This document shows positions 44,896-54,707 of a stretch of 64,000 nt of DNA, piece after piece. A program made the translations under genes and the position numbers. The stretch covers positions 609,626 through 673,625 of the forward strand of contig NZ_JAJNCL010000002.1 in assembly GCF_021025955.1 (NCBI RefSeq), given 5' to 3'. This stretch comes from Rhodococcus qingshengii. GTDB taxonomy: Bacteria > Actinomycetota > Actinomycetes > Mycobacteriales > Mycobacteriaceae. How positions within the stretch are numbered: position 1 is the stretch's first letter; every line of letters begins with the position of its first letter. Below the pieces are notes generated by a model. That model was not told the origin of the DNA, did not search any database, and was given only the letters and a program-made list of their open reading frames with translations.

Positions 44896-45240
44896 GTGCC
44901 CGTGCGGAAACTCTGTTGTTCCTGCGCGACTACATCGATCGGTTGTGCGAGTCGTACCGCGCGAGGCGAGCCTCCTCGTCGGCCTCGAAGTCAACGCTTC
45001 ATACTGGCGTTAGCCCTTCTCGTCGGCTATCGAACGATGTTCCTATCCGTCGCGATGACAGTCGTGCTGGTGACCGGTAGCGGGATCGTTCATTCCTTCG
45101 GCAAGGTCGATCACTTCATACTGTTCGAGCTCTTGCCTGTGGCTATGGCCGCTGCTGGATGGGCGCCGCATTATCCCTCGATGCACGAGGCTCCGCGCAC
45201 TTGTCGCCTGGGCGATCGTCGGCAGCACAATCTTCGACAA
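44892..45240 (+). pseudogene. Remnant of a multi-pass membrane protein (HTTM/DoxX-like)
   Basis: The ATG at 44892 overlaps the previous stop and opens a frame starting MSARAETLLFLRDYIDRL that stops after 62 codons. In another frame, from about 44985, a clear hydrophobic segment continues: ILALALLVGYRTMFLSVAM and HSFGKVDHFILFELLPVAM, the kind of helices and GK-D-H motif seen in HTTM/DoxX-like proteins. It then runs out near 45190. The two parts fit one gene that has lost internal sequence and its frame. The family name is my inference. Confidence 0.6.
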
Positions 45241-45281
45241 AAGTCATTGGGGCTGAGCCGCGGGCTCACGGCACCTGAACG

Positions 45282-45355
45282 TGGGGCGGGCGGGGCTCGA
45301 ACCCGCGACCAATGGATTATGAGTCCACGGCTCTAACCGACTGAGCTACCGCCCC
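45282..45355 (-). tRNA. tRNA with CAT anticodon (Met, possibly Ile2)
   Basis: A 74-nt cloverleaf on the minus strand: acceptor GGGGCGG/CCGCCCC with A73, D-loop AGCTCAGTCGGTTAGAGC, anticodon loop CTCATAA giving CAT, T-loop TTCGAGC. It is not initiator tRNA in its D-arm and acceptor. Elongator Met and lysidine-modified Ile2 cannot be told apart with confidence by eye. Confidence 0.93.
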
Positions 45356-45533
45356 ATCCGTGATGCGTGGCATCGCGGCGAATCCGAATGTTACCGGCAC
45401 ATCCGACGCGGATCACAATCGGGCAGGCGGTGACGCGTTGCACTCTTTCGAGTCGAGTCTTCCGAGGTTGGTCGGCACAGGCGCAATGAGCCGATACCGT
45501 GGGAGTGCTCACCCCACGGAACAGGATCACCAC

Positions 45534-45731
45534 ATGAAGCTTGCACTGACCGAATTCAAGAACTCGAAGGCTACGATCCGGATCATCATGTCCGACGGCG
45601 CCAAGCTGAACGGCACCGTCACCGATTTCACCGAAGACACTCTCGTTCTCAATTCTCCGAACGGTGTCTACTACATCAACCCCAGCCACATCATCCGACT
45701 GTTCGAGCCGTCGGATCGCGCAGCGAAGTAA
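45534..45731 (+). CDS. Small Sm/Hfq-like protein
   Basis: A 65-residue protein. After a short N-terminal helix (KLALTEFKNSK), the sequence KATIRIIMSDGAKLNGTV, TDFTEDTLVLNSP and YYINPSHIIRLFE follows the five-strand Sm fold. The Sm1 pattern (hydrophobic strands, G-x-x-L-x-G, F then acidic residue and L-V-L) and a Y-x-x-x-x-H-I-I Sm2-like strand are clear. Hfq binds RNA through this fold. Lsm-type folds also occur in proteins without RNA function. A perfect terminator follows, so it is a single-gene unit. Confidence 0.7.
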   Translation: MKLALTEFKNSKATIRIIMSDGAKLNGTVTDFTEDTLVLNSPNGVYYINPSHIIRLFEPSDRAAK

Positions 45732-45760
45732 GCGCACCGGCCGAACAGTTCGACGGTTCC

Positions 45761-45806
45761 ACCGAAAGCCCGACGCAGATTCTTGTGTCGGGCTTTCGGT
45801 GTATTT
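45761..45806 (+). terminator. Terminator after the Sm-like gene
   Basis: ACCGAAAGCCCGAC (45761-45774) pairs with GTCGGGCTTTCGGT (45787-45800), followed by GTATTT. Perfect 14-bp stem with a 12-nt loop. Confidence 0.85.
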
Positions 45807-45863
45807 GTCGCCAATATCTACGCGTCGCGTTCACGGACACTGATGACGCCTATCGTCTGCGAC

Positions 45864-46487
45864 ATGGCGAACGACAGCGGACCACCTGAACGCGTTTTGT
45901 TCGACCTGGGCGGTGTGCTGTGTCGATTCGAGCCTGACCTTCGCGCCGCAGAACTGGCTGCGGCCATCGGCGTCACGGAAGAAGAGATTCATGCCCTAGT
46001 GTTCGCGTCCGGGTTCGACCAGGAATGCGATCTCGGTCTTCACTCCGAAACCGCGATCCTGGAACGCTTTCGACGGCTCGGGTTTCCTGGTGACCGCGAC
46101 GACCTACGCCGAGCCTGGACCAAGGCCTTCATCCCGGACCGCGCAGTCATCGATCTCGCAATCGCACTTCGAAGCGAGGGGGTCGTGGTCGCCACACTCT
46201 CCGACAATGGACCTGTCCTGTTGGCCGCCATCGAAAGTGTTGTAACTCCAGTGGCAATCGACGAGCATGTTTTCTCCTGCATGCTCGGAGCTACCAAACC
46301 CGACCCTGCGGCCTTCCTGGCTGCGCTGGAGTTTCTCGATGCGCGTCCACAGCAGACCTTCTTCGTCGACGACAACCCGGTGAACGTCCTCAGCGCTCGA
46401 CGGCTGGGAATTCGCGGCGAACAAGCAAACAAGGCGGCAGACGTCGAATCGGCACTTCGATCGGTGGGTCTGCTGCGAGCGCGCTAG
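45864..46487 (+). CDS. HAD-superfamily hydrolase (IA, haloacid dehalogenase/epoxide hydrolase N-type)
   Basis: A 207-residue HAD phosphatase-like enzyme: motif I LFDLGGVLCRF, motif II in TLSDNG, motif III Lys in LGATKPDPAAFL and motif IV FVDDNPVNVLSA. The second motif-I Asp is replaced by Gly, as in the DxGGVL subgroup; activity could be on phosphates or a related substrate. ATG 45864 is chosen for the family N-terminus; ATG 45843 is possible. Confidence 0.82.
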   Translation: MANDSGPPERVLFDLGGVLCRFEPDLRAAELAAAIGVTEEEIHALVFASGFDQECDLGLHSETAILERFRRLGFPGDRDDLRRAWTKAFIPDRAVIDLAIALRSEGVVVATLSDNGPVLLAAIESVVTPVAIDEHVFSCMLGATKPDPAAFLAALEFLDARPQQTFFVDDNPVNVLSARRLGIRGEQANKAADVESALRSVGLLRAR

Positions 46488-46519
46488 GTCAGACAAAAAC
46501 AAGGTCAGACCAAAACAAG

Positions 46520-46555
46520 AAAGCCCCCCACCCGATTTCTCAGGTGAGGGGCTTT
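46520..46555. terminator. Bidirectional terminator between HAD gene and tRNA-Asn
   Basis: AAAGCCCCCCACC (46520-46532) pairs with GGTGAGGGGCTTT (46543-46555) with one mismatch. On the minus strand TTTCTTGTTTTG follows, suiting termination after tRNA-Asn. Confidence 0.75.
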
Positions 46556-46559
46556 GCTG

Positions 46560-46632
46560 CTCCCCCGGCTGGACTCGAACCAGCAACCGTCCGATTAACA
46601 GTCGGAAGCTCTGCCAATTGAGCTACAGGGGA
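46560..46632 (-). tRNA. tRNA-Asn (GTT)
   Basis: A 73-nt cloverleaf on the minus strand: acceptor TCCCCTG/CGGGGGA with discriminator G73, anticodon loop CTGTTAA giving GTT, T-loop TTCGAGT. It lies next to dnaG as in mycobacteria. Confidence 0.97.
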
Positions 46633-46768
46633 TTGTCTTGCTCGCTTCGCCCGTTCCGGCGTTGCCTGAGAAACTGTAGCGAATCCTCCACCGAAGTACC
46701 AAATCGCCTGCCCAGCGAGTCATCAGGCAGGATGGAGTCAGGACGATCGGTGCTGGAGGGAAGCAGGA

Positions 46769-47020
46769 ATGATGCGTTTGTTGATCGGTGTTGCAGCTGG
46801 GTACGTCCTGGGAACCAAAGCGGGCCGCGCACGATACGAGCAGATCAGCCGGGCCGCAAAGGCGGTGGCCACTAGTCCGGCCACCAAGAAGGTGTTGGAT
46901 GCGTCACGGCAGAAGCTGGCCGACTCTCTGAGTACTCAGCCCAAGCTCGAGCCGATGAGGCCGCTCAACGAGGAGACCACAATTCTGGTCCCCCACGACC
47001 AGTTGAAGAAGAACCGCTAG
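46769..47020 (+). CDS. Small membrane-anchored YtxH-like protein
   Basis: An 83-residue protein beginning with a short hydrophobic helix (LLIGVAAGYVLGTKAGRARYEQI) and an Ala/Lys-rich helix, typical of small YtxH-like actinobacterial proteins next to dnaG. Function unknown. It ends 2 bases before the dnaG stop on the other strand. Confidence 0.8.
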   Translation: MMRLLIGVAAGYVLGTKAGRARYEQISRAAKAVATSPATKKVLDASRQKLADSLSTQPKLEPMRPLNEETTILVPHDQLKKNR

Positions 47021-47021
47021 G

Positions 47022-48947
47022 TCAGACGCTTTGGTCGCCGACAGCCTGCTCACGCAGCTGTCGGCGATACTGCTCCAATGCCACGAGGTCACCGAACAGC
47101 GAGTTGTACTCCTCCGGGGCCGCAGCAGGTGAGACGCGCTGAAGCTTGGATTTGAGGTCGGCAACCTGTTCTCCCACCCACGCTTCCTGCAGACGAGCGA
47201 GCACTCCGTTGATATAGCGCGGAACCGTGTCTTCGTCACAGGGCATGGGTTCGACGGCCAGCTCCGATACAACCGAGGCCACTGTCATGTCTTCGACGCC
47301 CTTGGTGACGACTTCGATCCACTCGGCGCCGCCGAGCCCCTTGCTCGTTCCGCCGGCGTCAGCCATTGCCTGCCTGATCACAACGTAGGCGGGGTGGGTG
47401 AACGTCTCGGGTGGCAACGAGTCGAAGACAGTGCCGGCGACGCCAGGGTGCTGCAACGCGGCCTTGAGGACAGCTCGCTGAGTCGAAAGCCCCGGGTCGT
47501 TGGGCCGTGGCCTGGAGATTCCGATCGGCAGCGCAAGCGCATCGGCGGCGGGTGGGTCGACAACCTGACGACGCTTGGGCGCCGGTGAAGATCCACGCGT
47601 CGACGCCCGTTTGCGAGCTTCGTCACGCACGCGTCGTCGGACGGACGGAAGATCGTCCCAACCGACCCATCCGCAGAGGAGATTCGCGTAGCTGTCGCGC
47701 AGAGTTGATTCCTTGATCTGCGCAACGACGGGGACGGTACGACGCAGTGCTTCGACGCGCCCTTCAGCCGTCTCGAGATCGTGCTCGGTGAGTATCGACT
47801 TCACCACGAACTCGAACATCGGCGTACGCCTCGCAACAAGGTCGCGCACGGCGGCGTCACCGGACTCGAGGCGAAGATCGCACGGGTCCATTCCGTCAGG
47901 AGCGACGGCCACGAAGGTCTGCCCGGCCATCTTCTGATCGCCCTCGAATGCCTTCATCGCGGCAGCTTGCCCTGCGGCATCACCGTCGAATGTATAGATG
48001 ATCTCACCGCGAAAGTAACTGTCGTCCATCAGGAGTCGGCGGAGCATCGCAAGGTGCTCCTCGCCGAAGGCGGTTCCGCACGAAGCGACGGCGGTCTTGA
48101 CGCCGGCCAAGTGCATCGCCATGACGTCGGTGTACCCCTCGACGACTACCGCCTGGTGTCCCTTGGCGATGTCGCGCTTGGCGAGGTCCAAGCCGAACAG
48201 GACCTGAGACTTCTTGTAGAGGATCGTTTCCGGCGTGTTGACGTACTTGCCCGGCATGGTGTCGTCGTCGAAGAGCTTGCGGGCGCCGAAGCCGATGACG
48301 TCACCGGCAACGCTGCGGATCGGCCAGAGCAGGCGGCGATGGAACCGGTCGATCGGACCGCGCCGCCCTTCTTTGGACAGCCCTGCTGCTTCAAGCTCCT
48401 TGAACTCGAATCCCTTGGACATCAAGTGTTTTGTGAGAGTATCCCAACCTTCGGGCGCGTATCCACAGCCGAATTGCAGGGCTGCTGCCCCGTCGAAATT
48501 TCTCTCGGTGAGGTAGTCGCGAGCCGCCTGGGCATCGGGTTCGCGCAATCGGGCCGCATAGAACTCCTGAGCCGCCGCATTCGCCGCAATCAAGCGTGCA
48601 CGGGTGCCGCGATCGCGCTGAACGGACGGTCCGCCGCCCTCGTACGAAATCGTGTAGCTGAGTCGATCCGCCAACTGCTCGACGGCCTCGACGAAGCTGA
48701 TGTGGTCCATCTTCTGCAGGAACGAGTAGACGTCACCACCTTCACCGCAGCCGAAGCAGTGATAGAGGCCGTGGTTGGGCCGTACGTGAAACGACGGTGA
48801 CTTCTCGTCGTGGAAGGGGCACAGACCCTTGATCGAATCGCCACCGGCACGCTTGAGTGAAACGTATTCACCGACGATGTCCTCGATGCGAGTGCGTTCG
48901 CGAATGGCCGCGATGTCTCTGTCAGAAATTCGGCCCGCCACGTACAT
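47022..48947 (-). CDS. dnaG: DNA primase
   Basis: A 641-residue primase that synthesises RNA primers at the replication fork. The N-terminal zinc-binding domain has CPFHDEKSPSFHV and CFGCGEGGD. The TOPRIM core holds VVEGYTDVMA and YTFDGDAAGQAA with the metal-binding acidic residues. The C-terminal helicase-interacting domain follows a variable linker near residue 445-475. ATG 48947 is used; GTG 48941 is two codons inside. It is divergent from the kinase gene. Confidence 0.96.
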   Translation of the reverse strand: MYVAGRISDRDIAAIRERTRIEDIVGEYVSLKRAGGDSIKGLCPFHDEKSPSFHVRPNHGLYHCFGCGEGGDVYSFLQKMDHISFVEAVEQLADRLSYTISYEGGGPSVQRDRGTRARLIAANAAAQEFYAARLREPDAQAARDYLTERNFDGAAALQFGCGYAPEGWDTLTKHLMSKGFEFKELEAAGLSKEGRRGPIDRFHRRLLWPIRSVAGDVIGFGARKLFDDDTMPGKYVNTPETILYKKSQVLFGLDLAKRDIAKGHQAVVVEGYTDVMAMHLAGVKTAVASCGTAFGEEHLAMLRRLLMDDSYFRGEIIYTFDGDAAGQAAAMKAFEGDQKMAGQTFVAVAPDGMDPCDLRLESGDAAVRDLVARRTPMFEFVVKSILTEHDLETAEGRVEALRRTVPVVAQIKESTLRDSYANLLCGWVGWDDLPSVRRRVRDEARKRASTRGSSPAPKRRQVVDPPAADALALPIGISRPRPNDPGLSTQRAVLKAALQHPGVAGTVFDSLPPETFTHPAYVVIRQAMADAGGTSKGLGGAEWIEVVTKGVEDMTVASVVSELAVEPMPCDEDTVPRYINGVLARLQEAWVGEQVADLKSKLQRVSPAAAPEEYNSLFGDLVALEQYRRQLREQAVGDQSV

Positions 48948-49025
48948 CAGTCTAGGCGGTCCCCCGACACCTCCTGACAACGATATGTTGATGGCCGACT
49001 CTGCACCGCAGCGATGGGACCGACG

Positions 49026-50564
49026 ATGACTGAAAACGCCGCGAGCTCGCCCGAAGGGCGATCGGGAACTCGATTCGGCGTGTACGAGCTGCGTCGTCTG
49101 CTCGGTCGGGGCGGAATGGGCGAAGTGTACGGGGCGTACGACACCTCGAAGGATCGCCTGGTCGCTCTCAAGTTGCTCCATCGCGAGCTTGCGGCCGACC
49201 CGTCATTCCAAGCTCGTTTCCGCCGCGAATCTCGCGCCACCGCCGCCCTGAACGAACCGCACGTGATCCCGGTGCACGATTGGGGCGAGATCGACGGAGT
49301 TCTCTTCATCGACATGCGATTGGTCGAAGGCCACACATTGCGAGCCGAGTTAACCGAGTTCGGCCGACTGCCACCGGCCCGAGCCGTCGACATCGTCTCG
49401 CAGATAGCGTCAGCGCTGGACGCAGCGCACGCGCGCGGTCTCATCCATCGCGACGTCAAACCAGACAACATCATTCTCACGAACACCGGATTCGCATACC
49501 TCGTGGACTTCGGAATCGCGTATTCACAGACAGACACGAAAATCACCACCGAGGGAAGCGCGGTCGGTTCATATGCGTACATGGCGCCGGAGCGATTCGG
49601 TATCGAAACACCGACGGCCACAGCGGATGTCTACTCCCTTGCTTGTGTTCTCTACCAGTCCCTCACCGGAACGACGCCTTTCAACACCGCAAGCATCGGA
49701 CATCTCGTCAATTCGCACCTGAACGCTCCGCCGCCGCGCCCCACGCTGACGGTTCCGTCGCTCCCGCAACGTTTTGACACTGTCGTGGCTCGCGGCATGG
49801 CAAAGGACCCCGCACACCGCTATCCGACCACCGGAGCGCTCGCACTCGAAGCGCGGCAAGCCCTCTCGGCCGACAGTGCCACCAGCGCGGCCGGCGGATT
49901 GCAATCCACGATCGTCGGGCCGCCCACCTACACCACGGTGAATCCCGCTTACGGGAACTACACGCACATCGCGACAACGACCAAGCGAAACCGAGCCCCG
50001 ATCGCGATCGGGGCGGCTGGAGTTGCACTCGTTCTGGCCGCAGGAGGCACGGCGGCTTGGGTGATACTGGGAAGCTCGGGCCCCGAATCACCAACCGCTG
50101 TAGCAGCTTCCACCGCCACGGCGGAACCAGCACCCATCCAGGAGCCGGTCAGCACGCCAAACCTGGAGCCGCTGCCCACCGCCGGACAGCAGGCAACCAC
50201 GACCACGCGGGCGTCCGCCCCGTCCACGAAGAACGGCGATCTCGGGGTGAGCAAGCCGATCACCGTCCCCTCGTGCAAGGGGACCGGAATCGTAGTGTTG
50301 GCCAATGCCACCGATCCGGCCACGTATGCCAGCGAGATTCAGAACTACCTTGACGCATTCCCCGGCTCGAAATACCTACGCACAGACCAGTCCTGCCCGT
50401 CACTGCGTCAAGTCTCGGATTCCGGGACTGCGATCTATACCGTGTATCGCGAATCCGGAAACAGCGAGTCGAAGATCTGCAAGGATGTCCGCGCAGCAGG
50501 CGGCGACGCTTACGGCAAGTGGCTCGACACCACTACCGACCCGTCGACGCGAATGACCTGCTGA
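49026..50564 (+). CDS. Transmembrane Ser/Thr protein kinase (PknB/PknF type)
   Basis: A 512-residue receptor kinase. The kinase domain (residues 17-280) has the glycine loop LGRGGMGEVY, Lys49, the HRDVKPDN loop with Asp143, DFG at 161-163 and an activation loop with Ser/Thr residues before APER. One membrane helix spans residues 325-348. The extracellular ~165 residues have a Pro/Ala/Thr linker and a small domain with cysteines (PSCKG, DQSCPS, SKICKD, RMTC) likely disulfide-bonded, similar to the C-terminal domain of some mycobacterial kinases and lipoproteins. Confidence 0.93.
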   Translation: MTENAASSPEGRSGTRFGVYELRRLLGRGGMGEVYGAYDTSKDRLVALKLLHRELAADPSFQARFRRESRATAALNEPHVIPVHDWGEIDGVLFIDMRLVEGHTLRAELTEFGRLPPARAVDIVSQIASALDAAHARGLIHRDVKPDNIILTNTGFAYLVDFGIAYSQTDTKITTEGSAVGSYAYMAPERFGIETPTATADVYSLACVLYQSLTGTTPFNTASIGHLVNSHLNAPPPRPTLTVPSLPQRFDTVVARGMAKDPAHRYPTTGALALEARQALSADSATSAAGGLQSTIVGPPTYTTVNPAYGNYTHIATTTKRNRAPIAIGAAGVALVLAAGGTAAWVILGSSGPESPTAVAASTATAEPAPIQEPVSTPNLEPLPTAGQQATTTTRASAPSTKNGDLGVSKPITVPSCKGTGIVVLANATDPATYASEIQNYLDAFPGSKYLRTDQSCPSLRQVSDSGTAIYTVYRESGNSESKICKDVRAAGGDAYGKWLDTTTDPSTRMTC

Positions 50565-50577
50565 GAGTGCAAGCGGC

Positions 50578-51876
50578 TCAGCCCCAACTGGCCTGCGCGC
50601 CCAGGCTCGCCTTGTCCACCCGCTCCAGCCGACTTTCCGTGTACGACGCGATCTGATCCACCACCACGCGGACCCGAGCGCCGTCGTCCGCGGCACGCTC
50701 CCACGCGGGCAGCAGGATCGGATCGAGCCCGGCGGGCGCCGTGGCCAACAACCATTCCGCGACGCGATGAACACGATCACGTTGCCGATCCTGACGCGCC
50801 TTGTGCCCGGCGTCGGACATCACGTAGTAGAGCGCCACGGTCTTGAGCAACGCCACCTCGGACGCGACGGCCTCGGGTATGTCGAGGTCGGCTTGATAGC
50901 GCGAGAGGGGTCGGTTGCCATTTGTCTGCCGTGTGCTGGCAATCGCGGCCGTGGCGAAGCGTCCCACCAATTCACTTGTGAGGTTCTTCAACGCGACGGA
51001 ACTTCCCAGCGTCCCGTCGAAACTTCCGACTCCGCGCACGACGGGGAGTTCGGACAACCGTTGAGCGGCTTCGATCAGATCGTCGACTACCAGTCCGCGG
51101 AACTCGGAGGCCCCCAGTTCTGCCAGTGCGCGCTGCTCGGACGGATCAGCAAGCGAGCGAAGGTCGATACGGCCTGCGATCACCCCGTCCTCCACGTCGT
51201 GCACGGAGTAGGCGATGTCGTCGGCCCAGTCCATGACCTGAGCTTCCAGGCATTGCCGACGCTCGGGCGCACCCTCGCGAACCCAGACGAGCACCTCTGC
51301 ATCGTCGTCGTATGCCCCGAACTTCGCCCCGGGCTCAGGCCGGGTCCACGGGTACTTGATGGCCGCGTCGAGTGATGCCCTGGTGAGATTGAGGCCGGCG
51401 CTCAAACCGTCGGGGCGCAGGATCTTCGGTTCGAGGCTGGTCAGGATCCGCAGATTCTGCGCATTACCTTCGAAACCGCCGCAGTCCTTGGCGACTTCGT
51501 CCAGAGCATTCTCGCCGTTGTGCCCGTACGGCGGGTGCCCGATGTCGTGTGCGAGACCCGCAAGGTCCACCAGGTCCGGGTCGCAACCGAGCCCGTCGGC
51601 GATCCCTCGCCCGATCTGTGCAACTTCCATCGAGTGTGTCAGCCGCGTGCGAGGTGTGTCGCCGTCGCGCGGACCGACAACTTGGGTCTTGTCGGCCAAG
51701 CGTCGCAAAGCCGCGGAGTGCTGGACCCTGGCTCGGTCTCGCGAGAAGTCCGAACGATGCTGCGCCGCTGCGATCTGCGAACCCGGCAACCCCGCTCGCT
51801 TCGGCGCCTCGACGACAGGACGTTCGAGATCGTGTTCGGAGTAGGTGCCGCCTCCGTAAGTGGTGTGAGCTGTCAT
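50578..51876 (-). CDS. dgt: Deoxyguanosinetriphosphate triphosphohydrolase
   Basis: A 432-residue HD-domain enzyme that hydrolyses dGTP or other dNTPs to nucleoside and triphosphate. The metal-binding His-Asp residues are in [15 protein letters not shown] and [16 protein letters not shown], and the second Asp in [16 protein letters not shown] 51876 lies 5 bases after the YdcF-type gene, so they are cotranscribed. Position matches Rv2344c. Confidence 0.94.
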   Translation of the reverse strand: MTAHTTYGGGTYSEHDLERPVVEAPKRAGLPGSQIAAAQHRSDFSRDRARVQHSAALRRLADKTQVVGPRDGDTPRTRLTHSMEVAQIGRGIADGLGCDPDLVDLAGLAHDIGHPPYGHNGENALDEVAKDCGGFEGNAQNLRILTSLEPKILRPDGLSAGLNLTRASLDAAIKYPWTRPEPGAKFGAYDDDAEVLVWVREGAPERRQCLEAQVMDWADDIAYSVHDVEDGVIAGRIDLRSLADPSEQRALAELGASEFRGLVVDDLIEAAQRLSELPVVRGVGSFDGTLGSSVALKNLTSELVGRFATAAIASTRQTNGNRPLSRYQADLDIPEAVASEVALLKTVALYYVMSDAGHKARQDRQRDRVHRVAEWLLATAPAGLDPILLPAWERAADDGARVRVVVDQIASYTESRLERVDKASLGAQASWG

Positions 51877-51881
51877 GGTTT

Positions 51882-52571
51882 CTATTGCCCTGCCGTGTAG
51901 GGGAAGTCTGCCGAGAAGTGTGTGAGCTGATACCAGAGCAGCGCGCCGGTTTCGCGAGCGATTCCGTGCAACTGGGATTCGCGGGTGAACACGGCCGGGC
52001 CCTGACGAGTCGGTGCGGTCCACGCCTGAAGTCCCGTGTCTCGGGCCATCGTCCGGGTGCGCAACGAGTGCCACGGGTCACTGACCAGGACGGCGGAATT
52101 GATGCCCTGCGAGGACATCTCGGCACTCACCGCATCGATGCTGAGCAGAGTGTCCGAACCGGTCTCCACAGCGGTGATCGCACTCGACGGAATCCCTCGA
52201 TCGGTCAGATACATCTTTCCCGACGCCGCTTCGGTGTACTCGTCACCTTCTTGTTTACCGCCGACGGTGATGATCTGCGGAGCCACTCCGCGCTTGTACA
52301 GCTTGTACGCCTGTTCGAGTCTGGCTTCGAAGACCGACGACGGAGTGCCGGAATACTGAGCCGCGCCCAGAACGACTATGGCGTCGGCCGGCCGCGTGTC
52401 GTCGATGCGGGCCACCTGCCACACCCGGAATGCGGTACCGCCGACCAGGACCACTGCCATCAACACGGCGCCGGCGATCAATCGCCGCGTCCAACGAGCC
52501 AATCCTGCACCGAAGCCGCCCGCCCGTGAGGGTGATGGATCGTGGGGGCGGTTACCGAAAGCAGGTTTCAC
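51882..52571 (-). CDS. YdcF/SanA-family (DUF218) membrane protein
   Basis: A 229-residue protein with one N-terminal helix ([19 protein letters not shown]) and a DUF218 domain: [32 protein letters not shown] and [18 protein letters not shown]218 proteins such as SanA and ElyC act in envelope integrity. GTG 52571 is taken as start; the open frame runs further upstream but into non-typical sequence. It is coupled to dgt. Confidence 0.85.
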   Translation of the reverse strand: MKPAFGNRPHDPSPSRAGGFGAGLARWTRRLIAGAVLMAVVLVGGTAFRVWQVARIDDTRPADAIVVLGAAQYSGTPSSVFEARLEQAYKLYKRGVAPQIITVGGKQEGDEYTEAASGKMYLTDRGIPSSAITAVETGSDTLLSIDAVSAEMSSQGINSAVLVSDPWHSLRTRTMARDTGLQAWTAPTRQGPAVFTRESQLHGIARETGALLWYQLTHFSADFPYTAGQ

Positions 52572-52640
52572 TCCCGCAATTCTGCCAGTTCGCAGCGATC
52601 TCCTCCGATGCCGACGCGCCACAACGGATAGATTTGCGTC

Positions 52641-54707
52641 ATGGCCCTCGCACCACACTTCGCGCAGTTGTCCTCTGTAGAGCAGAGTCGGACAACCACC
52701 CGACCCGTTCGGCGCTTTGGAAGCGCCGCCGTCGTCGCCGCGATTTTCGCTTTGTTGGCGCTCGTCTTCAGCCCTGCGCTCGCCTCGGCGGACGCCCCGA
52801 TGGTGTTGCCGAATCACATCACAGACACGTCCGGGGTTCTCGACGCCGGCCAACGCAGCGACATCCAAGCTGCGATCGATCAACTCAGCGAGGACCACCA
52901 GATCGATCTGTGGGTCGCATTCGTCCCCGACTTCAACAACCTCGGTGGCCAGGCGTGGGCACAACAGACGGCCACCAAGTCGACGCTCAGCACCAAGTCC
53001 GTCCTGCTTGCAGTTGCCACAGCAGAGCGCGCGTACTACCTCGATGTTCCGGCTGAACTCAGCAACATCACCGATTCCGACATCGAGACGATCAATTCGG
53101 ACGCGGTGGAACCGGCTCTCGCCGAAGACGATTGGACCGGCGCGGCAATTGCAGCAGCCGGCGCACTCGGCGACGCGAACAACACGGGCGGCGGAATGGG
53201 AGTCGGAACGCTCCTGATCGCGGGCGGCGCTGTGGTGGTCGGAACGGGCGGCGTGGTCCTGTACTCACGCAAGCGCAAGAACGACAAGAACAAGGCAAGC
53301 GTGGAGGCCGCGAAGAACATCGCCCCCGACGACTTCGCCAGCCTCAACGCACTCCCGCTGCCCACACTCGACGAACGCGCGAAGGAGATCCTCGTCGAGA
53401 CGGACAACGCGATCGCCGGCAGCCAGGAAGAGCTGGATCTGGCCCGCAGCGAGTTCGGAGATTCCGCTGTTGCGCCCTTCTCCGCGGCATTCGACAAGGC
53501 CAAGGCCACCCTCGCCGAAGCCTTCGCGATCAGACAGCGACTCGACGACGCCATCCCGGAAACTCCCGACCAACGCCGTCAGATGCTGATCGACATCATC
53601 TCCTCGTGCGGTCGAGCCGACCAAGAACTCGAAGCTCGCGTCGACGAGTTCGACGGGCTTCGCGACCTTCTCATCAACGCCCCGGCACGCCTCGATGCTC
53701 TGACGCAGAGTGTTGTTGCTCTCAGCGTGCGCCTGCCTGAATCCGAGGCGATTCTGGCCAAACTCAAGGATCAGTTCCCCACGCCGACGCTGGCGTCGGT
53801 GGTGAACAACGTCACGATGGCGAGCGAACGCTTGACGCTCGCCGAGAAGTCCATCGAAGAAGGTCGAGACGCCACCGCGCTCCCGGCCGGCAAGCAAGGC
53901 GCCGCCGTCACCGCAATTCGGACGGCCGAAGCAGCTCTCGACCAGGCCCGCAAGCTACTCGACGGCGTCGATCACGCCGCCGACGACATCCGAAACGCCA
54001 TCGCGACACTTCCGTCCGCGATGGAGGACGTTCAGCAGGGCATCACCGCTGCGGACGCTTACCTAGCGCAGGGCGGGCAGAAATTGGCGGACGCGAAGGC
54101 CGCGGCCCAGTCGGCGTTGGCCAATGCTCAGACGTCCAAGGACAGCGATCCGCTGACAGCGTTCAACCAGATCGTCACAGCAGACGCCCAACTCGACGCG
54201 CTGCTTGCCGACGCTCAGGAGCAGAAGCAGCAGCTCGAACGGGCGCAGCAGCGTCTCGCCCAGGACATTCTGGCTGCACAGGCTCAGGTGACCGCTGCCG
54301 GTGACTTCCTCAGCACCAGGCGCGGCGCGATCGGGGCCGAGGCCCGCACTCGCTACGCGGAGGCTCAGCGGCACTTGCAGGCCGCCCAACAATTGCAGGC
54401 TTCGGATCCGTCGAAAGCACTCCAACACGCCCAGGCCGCGACCACCTTGGCGACGCACTCACTTCGCGCCGCGCAGAACGACGTCAACACCTGGGAAGCA
54501 AACCAACGACCCCGCGGTGGCGGCGGCGATGCGACAGGAGCGATCCTCGGTGGGATCCTGATCAACAGCATTCTGCGGGGCGGCGGAGGGCCCCGCTCGT
54601 ACGGCGGACCGAGCAGCAGTGGGCGCTCCGGACGCGGCGGCGGTGGCGGTGGTTTCGGCGGTGGCGGCGGAGGCCGCACCAGTCGAGGCGGCGGCGGCCG
54701 GTTCTGA
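52641..54707 (+). CDS. TPM-domain secreted/membrane protein with long coiled coil
   Basis: A 688-residue protein, positional match to Rv2345. A signal peptide (residues 25-51, ends ASADAP) is followed by a TPM domain (residues 58-170; ITDTSGVLDAGQRSDIQAAID, then IDLWVAFVPD). One membrane helix (GTLLIAGGAVVVGTGGVVLYS) lies near residues 189-210, then about 400 residues of Ala/Gln-rich coiled coil. The last ~55 residues are Gly/Ser/Arg repeats (GGGGGFGGGGGGR). TPM domains relate to photosystem II repair and membrane quality control; the role here is unknown. Confidence 0.9.
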   Translation: MALAPHFAQLSSVEQSRTTTRPVRRFGSAAVVAAIFALLALVFSPALASADAPMVLPNHITDTSGVLDAGQRSDIQAAIDQLSEDHQIDLWVAFVPDFNNLGGQAWAQQTATKSTLSTKSVLLAVATAERAYYLDVPAELSNITDSDIETINSDAVEPALAEDDWTGAAIAAAGALGDANNTGGGMGVGTLLIAGGAVVVGTGGVVLYSRKRKNDKNKASVEAAKNIAPDDFASLNALPLPTLDERAKEILVETDNAIAGSQEELDLARSEFGDSAVAPFSAAFDKAKATLAEAFAIRQRLDDAIPETPDQRRQMLIDIISSCGRADQELEARVDEFDGLRDLLINAPARLDALTQSVVALSVRLPESEAILAKLKDQFPTPTLASVVNNVTMASERLTLAEKSIEEGRDATALPAGKQGAAVTAIRTAEAALDQARKLLDGVDHAADDIRNAIATLPSAMEDVQQGITAADAYLAQGGQKLADAKAAAQSALANAQTSKDSDPLTAFNQIVTADAQLDALLADAQEQKQQLERAQQRLAQDILAAQAQVTAAGDFLSTRRGAIGAEARTRYAEAQRHLQAAQQLQASDPSKALQHAQAATTLATHSLRAAQNDVNTWEANQRPRGGGGDATGAILGGILINSILRGGGGPRSYGGPSSSGRSGRGGGGGGFGGGGGGRTSRGGGGRF

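Noticed and set aside
53900-54707. Gly-rich repeats near the TPM gene end considered as a DNA repeat element
   Set aside because: They are codon repeats within the Gly/Ser/Arg-rich tail of the protein, common in this family.
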